Shown in pieces: positions 6,221 through 8,656 of a DNA stretch of 8,656 nucleotides (positions are counted from its first letter, which is position 1; every line of letters begins with the position of its first letter). The stretch comes from DATJWY01 sp035500775 (lineage in GTDB: Bacteria; Pseudomonadota; Alphaproteobacteria; Acetobacterales; Acetobacteraceae), in contig DATJWY010000264.1 in NCBI GenBank assembly GCA_035500775.1, positions 1 through 8,656 on the forward strand, written 5' to 3'. A program made the translations under genes and the position numbers. Under the pieces are notes generated by a model. It did no database searches. It was not told the DNA's origin and was given only the letters and a program-made list of their open reading frames with translations.

Positions 6221-6976
6221 TTGGCCGCCGGCGAACCCTCTATCGACGCACTCGGACAATTCCGCCTGCATCCCGCCCTGGGCATCCTTGGGCGGTCGGT
6301 GAACTTCACGCAGGCCAACCTGCTGATGGTGGTCGGCGCGGCCCTGGTCCTCGCGCTGCTTTATTACGGCTCGCGCCCGAAGGCGGTGGTGCCCGGGCGG
6401 CTGCAGGCGGCGGCGGAAATGTCCTACGATTTCATCTACCGCATGGCGGTGGATCAGATCGGCCCCGAGGGGCGGCGCTTCTTCCCGTTCATCTTCACGC
6501 TGTTCTTCTTCGTGCTGATGGGCAACCTGCTCGGCCTGCTGCCCTGGTCCTTCACCTACACCAGCCACATCGCCGTGACCGGCGCGCTGGCGGTAATGGT
6601 GATCGTGCTCGTGACCGTGGTGGCGCTGGCCGAACACGGGCTGCGCTTCTTCACCTACTTCTTCCCGTCCGGCGCGCCGAAGTTTCTGGCGCCGCTGATC
6701 GTGCCGATCGAGATCATCTCCTACCTCTCCCGGCCGGTCAGCCTCTCCATCCGTCTGTTCGCCAACATGGTCGCCGGCCACGTCATGTTCGAGGTGTTCG
6801 CGGCCTTCACCGTGATGCTCGGCGGCGCCTCCCTGGTCGGTGATGCGCTGGCCATCGGCCCCGTGGTGATCAACGTGTTGCTGATGGGCTTCGAACTGCT
6901 GGTCGCGGCTCTGCAGGCCTATGTCTTCGCGATCCTGACCTGCATCTATCTGCACGACGCGGTGCACCTGCACTGA
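6221..6976 (+). CDS. atpB: ATP synthase F0 subunit a
   Basis: This inner-membrane subunit forms the two proton half-channels beside the c-ring. It has 251 residues from the chosen start. SLSIRLFANMVAGH contains the essential channel arginine (Arg178, equivalent to Arg210 of E. coli). FVLMGNLLGLLPWSFTYTSH, IVPIEIISYLSRPVS and the C-terminal GFELLVAALQAYVFAILTCIYL are family hallmarks. Several hydrophobic helices are evident from about residue 33 onward. The start is uncertain. TTG 6221 has GAGGA (6208-6212) 8 nt upstream and gives an N-terminus, MAAGEPSIDALGQF, of the kind usual for alphaproteobacterial AtpB. ATG 6206 would add five residues but lies in the repeat and has no ribosome site. The frame stays open upstream through the hairpin array, which I do not regard as coding. 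Confidence 0.96.
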   Translation: MAAGEPSIDALGQFRLHPALGILGRSVNFTQANLLMVVGAALVLALLYYGSRPKAVVPGRLQAAAEMSYDFIYRMAVDQIGPEGRRFFPFIFTLFFFVLMGNLLGLLPWSFTYTSHIAVTGALAVMVIVLVTVVALAEHGLRFFTYFFPSGAPKFLAPLIVPIEIISYLSRPVSLSIRLFANMVAGHVMFEVFAAFTVMLGGASLVGDALAIGPVVINVLLMGFELLVAALQAYVFAILTCIYLHDAVHLH

Positions 6977-7032
6977 GCCGGCGCGGAACCACCCACAACC
7001 TCCTCACCTAAACCTGGAAGGGTATTGTTGTC
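6977..7032 (+). promoter_or_regulatory. A/C-rich leader and ribosome site of atpE
   Basis: The 56 nt between atpB and atpE are rich in A and C (for example ACCACCCACAACCTCCTCAC from 6989) and show no stable hairpin, unlike the GC-rich surroundings. GGAAGGG (7016-7022) is a strong ribosome site 10 nt before ATG 7033. An unstructured leader fits the need to make many more c subunits than a or b per enzyme, as known for E. coli atpE. Its function here is inference. Confidence 0.45.
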
Positions 7033-7257
7033 ATGGAAGTCGCCGCTGCGAAGGCTCTGGGAGCCGGCATCGCCGTCATCGCGCTCGCGGGCGTGGGTGT
7101 CGGCATCGGTAACATCTTCTCCTCGCTGGTCAGCAGCATCGCCCGCAACCCGTCCGCTCGCGACCAGGTCTTCGGCCTCGGCATCCTGGGCTTCGCGCTG
7201 ACGGAAGCGGTGGCGCTCTTCGCCCTGCTGATCGCCTTCCTCATTCTGTTCACCTGA
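7033..7257 (+). CDS. atpE: ATP synthase F0 subunit c
   Basis: This is a 74-residue hairpin of two membrane helices that forms the rotating c-ring. Helix 1 carries the alternating-glycine motif GVGVGIGN (20-27). The polar loop has Arg38-Asn39-Pro40; RNP in place of RQP is usual in Alphaproteobacteria. Helix 2 carries the proton-binding carboxylate Glu58 in FALTEAVALFALL. No sodium-type extra polar residues are obvious around Glu58, so proton coupling is expected. The ring size cannot be told reliably. The stop codon is 2 nt before the b' start, which suggests translational coupling. Confidence 0.97.
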   Translation: MEVAAAKALGAGIAVIALAGVGVGIGNIFSSLVSSIARNPSARDQVFGLGILGFALTEAVALFALLIAFLILFT

Positions 7258-7259
7258 TC

Positions 7260-7853
7260 ATGCGGAAGGCCGTGGCTGCCGGTGCGGCTTCGGCCGCCAC
7301 CGTGCTTGGCACAGCCTCCGTCGCGTCCGCGGCGGAGGGGATGCCCCAGCTGGATTTCGCCAACCCGTTGACGGTCAGCCAGATCGTCTGGGGTGGTCTG
7401 ATCTTTGGCCTGTTCTACCTGCTGCTCTCCCGCTGGGCCTTGCCCAAGGTGGGTGCGGTGCTGCAGATGCGCGAACAGGTGATCGAACAGGATCTGGAAA
7501 CCGCCCGCCTTACCCAGGCGAAGGCTGACGAGGCCGTCCGCGAGCTGCGGGATGCCCGCAAGCGGGCGCAGGCCGAAAGTCAGGCCGCCATCGAAGGCGC
7601 CCTGGAGCAGGCCCGGAAGCAGGCGGCGGAACAGGCCCGTACGATGAACGAGCGCCTGGAAGCGCAGCTCGCCGAGGCGGAAATCCGCATCGGCGCGGCC
7701 CGTGATCAGGCCATGGGCGCGCTGCGTCAGGTCGCGACCGAGACGACGGAGCTGGTGGTCAGACGTCTGACGACGCTGCCGGCGGATCGCGCGGCGGTGG
7801 AGAAGGCGGTCGATGCGGTGCTGGCTGGTCGTGGCCAGTCCGTCGCGGCCTGA
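7260..7853 (+). CDS. atpF2: ATP synthase F0 subunit b' (with N-terminal signal-like extension)
   Basis: This 197-residue peripheral-stalk subunit, also named atpG or atpX in some genomes, pairs with the b subunit to hold F1 to the membrane. MPQLDFANP (28-36) followed by a single membrane helix (about 42-57) and LSRWALPKVGAVLQMREQ is the typical b' start. Residues from about 70 to 170 are a long charged, Ala/Glu/Arg-rich helix of coiled-coil character. Ahead of MPQLDF lies an extra stretch, MRK followed by a hydrophobic Ala/Val run to ASA at 22-24, which resembles a cleavable signal peptide. ATG 7260 lies 2 nt after the atpE stop. The internal Met28 is an alternative start, but no ribosome site is obvious before it. 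The distinction from b rests on MPQLDF and on gene order. Confidence 0.93.
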   Translation: MRKAVAAGAASAATVLGTASVASAAEGMPQLDFANPLTVSQIVWGGLIFGLFYLLLSRWALPKVGAVLQMREQVIEQDLETARLTQAKADEAVRELRDARKRAQAESQAAIEGALEQARKQAAEQARTMNERLEAQLAEAEIRIGAARDQAMGALRQVATETTELVVRRLTTLPADRAAVEKAVDAVLAGRGQSVAA

Positions 7854-7864
7854 GGGAGCACAGC

Positions 7865-8380
7865 ATGGAACCCCATCACAGCTTCTTCGCCGAGCCCCGT
7901 AACTGGGTCGCTGTCGCCTTCGTGCTGTTCTTTGTCGTGTTCGGCAAGAAGCTCTGGGCGGCTCTGACCGGGATCCTCGATCGGCGTGCCGCGACCATCC
8001 GCGCCGAACTCGACGAGGCCCTGCGGCTGCGTCAGGAAGCCGAATCGATGCTCCGTGCCGCCCAGGCCGAGCGCGACCAGGCCCTGAGTGAGGCGCGGGC
8101 CCTGATCGAGGCGTCCAAGGTCGAGGCCGCGCGCCTCGCCGAGGCTGCCCGCGTCGAGGCCGAGGCTGCCGCGCGCCGCCGCGAGCACATGGCGCTCGAC
8201 CGGATCGCCGCCGCCGAGAAGGCAGCGGTCAACGACGTGCGACTCGCCGCCGCCGACGTTTCCGCCCGCGCCGCCGAGCGGGTGATCGTCGAGACGCTGT
8301 CGCCCGAGGCCGATGCGAAGCTGACGGATCAGGCCATCGCCGCCCTCCCGGCGGCGCTGAGCGCGCGCCACGCCGCCTGA
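7865..8380 (+). CDS. atpF: ATP synthase F0 subunit b
   Basis: This is the second stalk subunit, 171 residues, and the last gene of the operon. A short N-terminus (MEPHHSFFAEPRNWV) leads into one membrane helix (about 14-27). FGKKLWAALTGILDRRAATI and a long Ala/Glu/Arg-rich coiled-coil region then run to about residue 130. LAAADVSARAAERVI near the C-terminus is the usual dimer/F1-contact segment. The start is firm: GAGGGAG (7852-7858) overlaps the b' stop and lies 6 nt before ATG 7865. The F1 genes atpHAGDC do not follow; a terminator does, as expected for the split arrangement in Alphaproteobacteria. Confidence 0.95.
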   Translation: MEPHHSFFAEPRNWVAVAFVLFFVVFGKKLWAALTGILDRRAATIRAELDEALRLRQEAESMLRAAQAERDQALSEARALIEASKVEAARLAEAARVEAEAAARRREHMALDRIAAAEKAAVNDVRLAAADVSARAAERVIVETLSPEADAKLTDQAIAALPAALSARHAA

Positions 8381-8402
8381 TCCAGCCGGACCAAAGGACG
8401 AG

Positions 8403-8443
8403 ATATCCGCCAGACCGTGACCCGGTCTGGCGGATATTTTTTT
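8403..8443 (+). terminator. Rho-independent terminator of the F0 operon
   Basis: ATATCCGCCAGACCG (8403-8417) pairs perfectly with 8423-8437 around a 5-nt loop, and seven Ts (8437-8443) follow. It lies 22 nt after the atpF stop codon. The 15-bp stem and T-run make this the clearest terminator in the window. It supports the view that the operon ends with atpF. Confidence 0.95.
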
Positions 8444-8567
8444 GCCCCGATCACGGATACAGGCCGCTGCCTTCCGCGCGGCTGTGGTGAAAACCGGTTG
8501 GGATGAGGCGCGGCGGGGCACTGCCTCGCTATAATACCAACGGCCTTATTGATTGACCTGCCTGGAA
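8444..8567. other. Intergenic stretch after the F0 terminator
   Basis: No gene is visible. A TATAAT (8530-8535) stands out in GC-rich DNA, but no -35 box lies at the right distance upstream. The segment TAATACCAACGGCCTTATTG that begins within it resembles short intergenic repeats I associate with Rhodospirillales genomes (from memory, unchecked). It runs directly into repeat copy C. Confidence 0.3.
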
Positions 8568-8656
8568 GGCCAGGGGCTTTGCCCCTGGACCCCACTGGGG
8601 CCGTCGGCCCCAGCCCCCTTTTCATGAATGATTCCAAATTTGTGCGGGTCTGGGGG
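8568..8656 (+). repeat. Mosaic structured intergenic repeat, copy C (cut by window end)
   Basis: It has the same first hairpin as copy B (CCAGGGGC 8570-8577 with GCCCCTGG 8581-8588, loop TTT), followed by ACCCC as in copy A. The second hairpin differs: CTGGGGCC (8595-8602) pairs with GGCCCCAG (8606-8613). GATTCC (8630-8635) and GGGTCTGGGG (8647-8656) then match the later blocks of the other copies. The exchange of one hairpin for another inside a fixed frame is what makes the family look mosaic. The end lies outside the window. Confidence 0.7.

Noticed and set aside
6164..6973. 269-codon minus-strand frame opposite atpB
   Set aside because: His/Gln/Asp/Glu-rich mirror of hydrophobic atpB codons; a typical antisense artefact.
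8507..8535. Promoter around TATAAT 8530-8535
   Set aside because: No recognisable -35 box at 16-18 nt upstream and no gene downstream within the window; it probably belongs to a short intergenic repeat.

Overview
The window is high-GC proteobacterial DNA. The strongest clue to its origin is the gene order atpI-atpB-atpE-(b')-atpF, which is the separate F0 operon of the ATP synthase typical of Alphaproteobacteria. It includes the duplicated b/b' stalk subunits and a 74-residue c subunit with an RNP loop. Alphaproteobacterial-type intergenic palindromes and the GGCCAGGGGC-hairpin repeats point towards Rhodospirillales/Acetobacteraceae. That family-level placement is inference from style, not from a search.

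Layout, left to right. Positions 1-144 hold a structured intergenic repeat. Next come a minus-strand phosphoribosyltransferase (145-798) and a divergent two-part glycosyltransferase with an uncharacterised N-terminal half (948-2900). A palindromic repeat (2910-3014) separates its 3' end from the convergent amidase-signature hydrolase (3010-4428, minus strand), and the amidase stop codon lies inside one palindrome arm. The 310-bp divergent gap 4429-4738 carries a second copy of the structured repeat. A short-chain dehydrogenase/reductase follows (4739-5599), in which the usual Asn of the catalytic tetrad is replaced by Gly.

The right half is the F0 operon: a likely promoter and a leader with two mutually exclusive hairpins (5665-5722), atpI (5734-6060), an array of five small hairpins (6078-6200) partly built on a 27-bp tandem unit, atpB (6221-6976), atpE (7033-7257), the b' gene (7260-7853) and atpF (7865-8380). 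A textbook intrinsic terminator ends it at 8403-8443. AtpI helps assemble the c-ring (AtpE). AtpB forms the proton half-channels against that ring. The b'/b pair forms the outer stalk that ties the membrane sector to F1, whose genes are not in the window. The window ends in a third copy of the structured repeat.

I found no mobile element, tRNA, rRNA or CRISPR array, and no clear multi-gene novel system. The best candidates for a new observation are the hairpin array between atpI and atpB, with its GNRA-type loops and compensatory stem changes, and the family of mosaic intergenic repeats.
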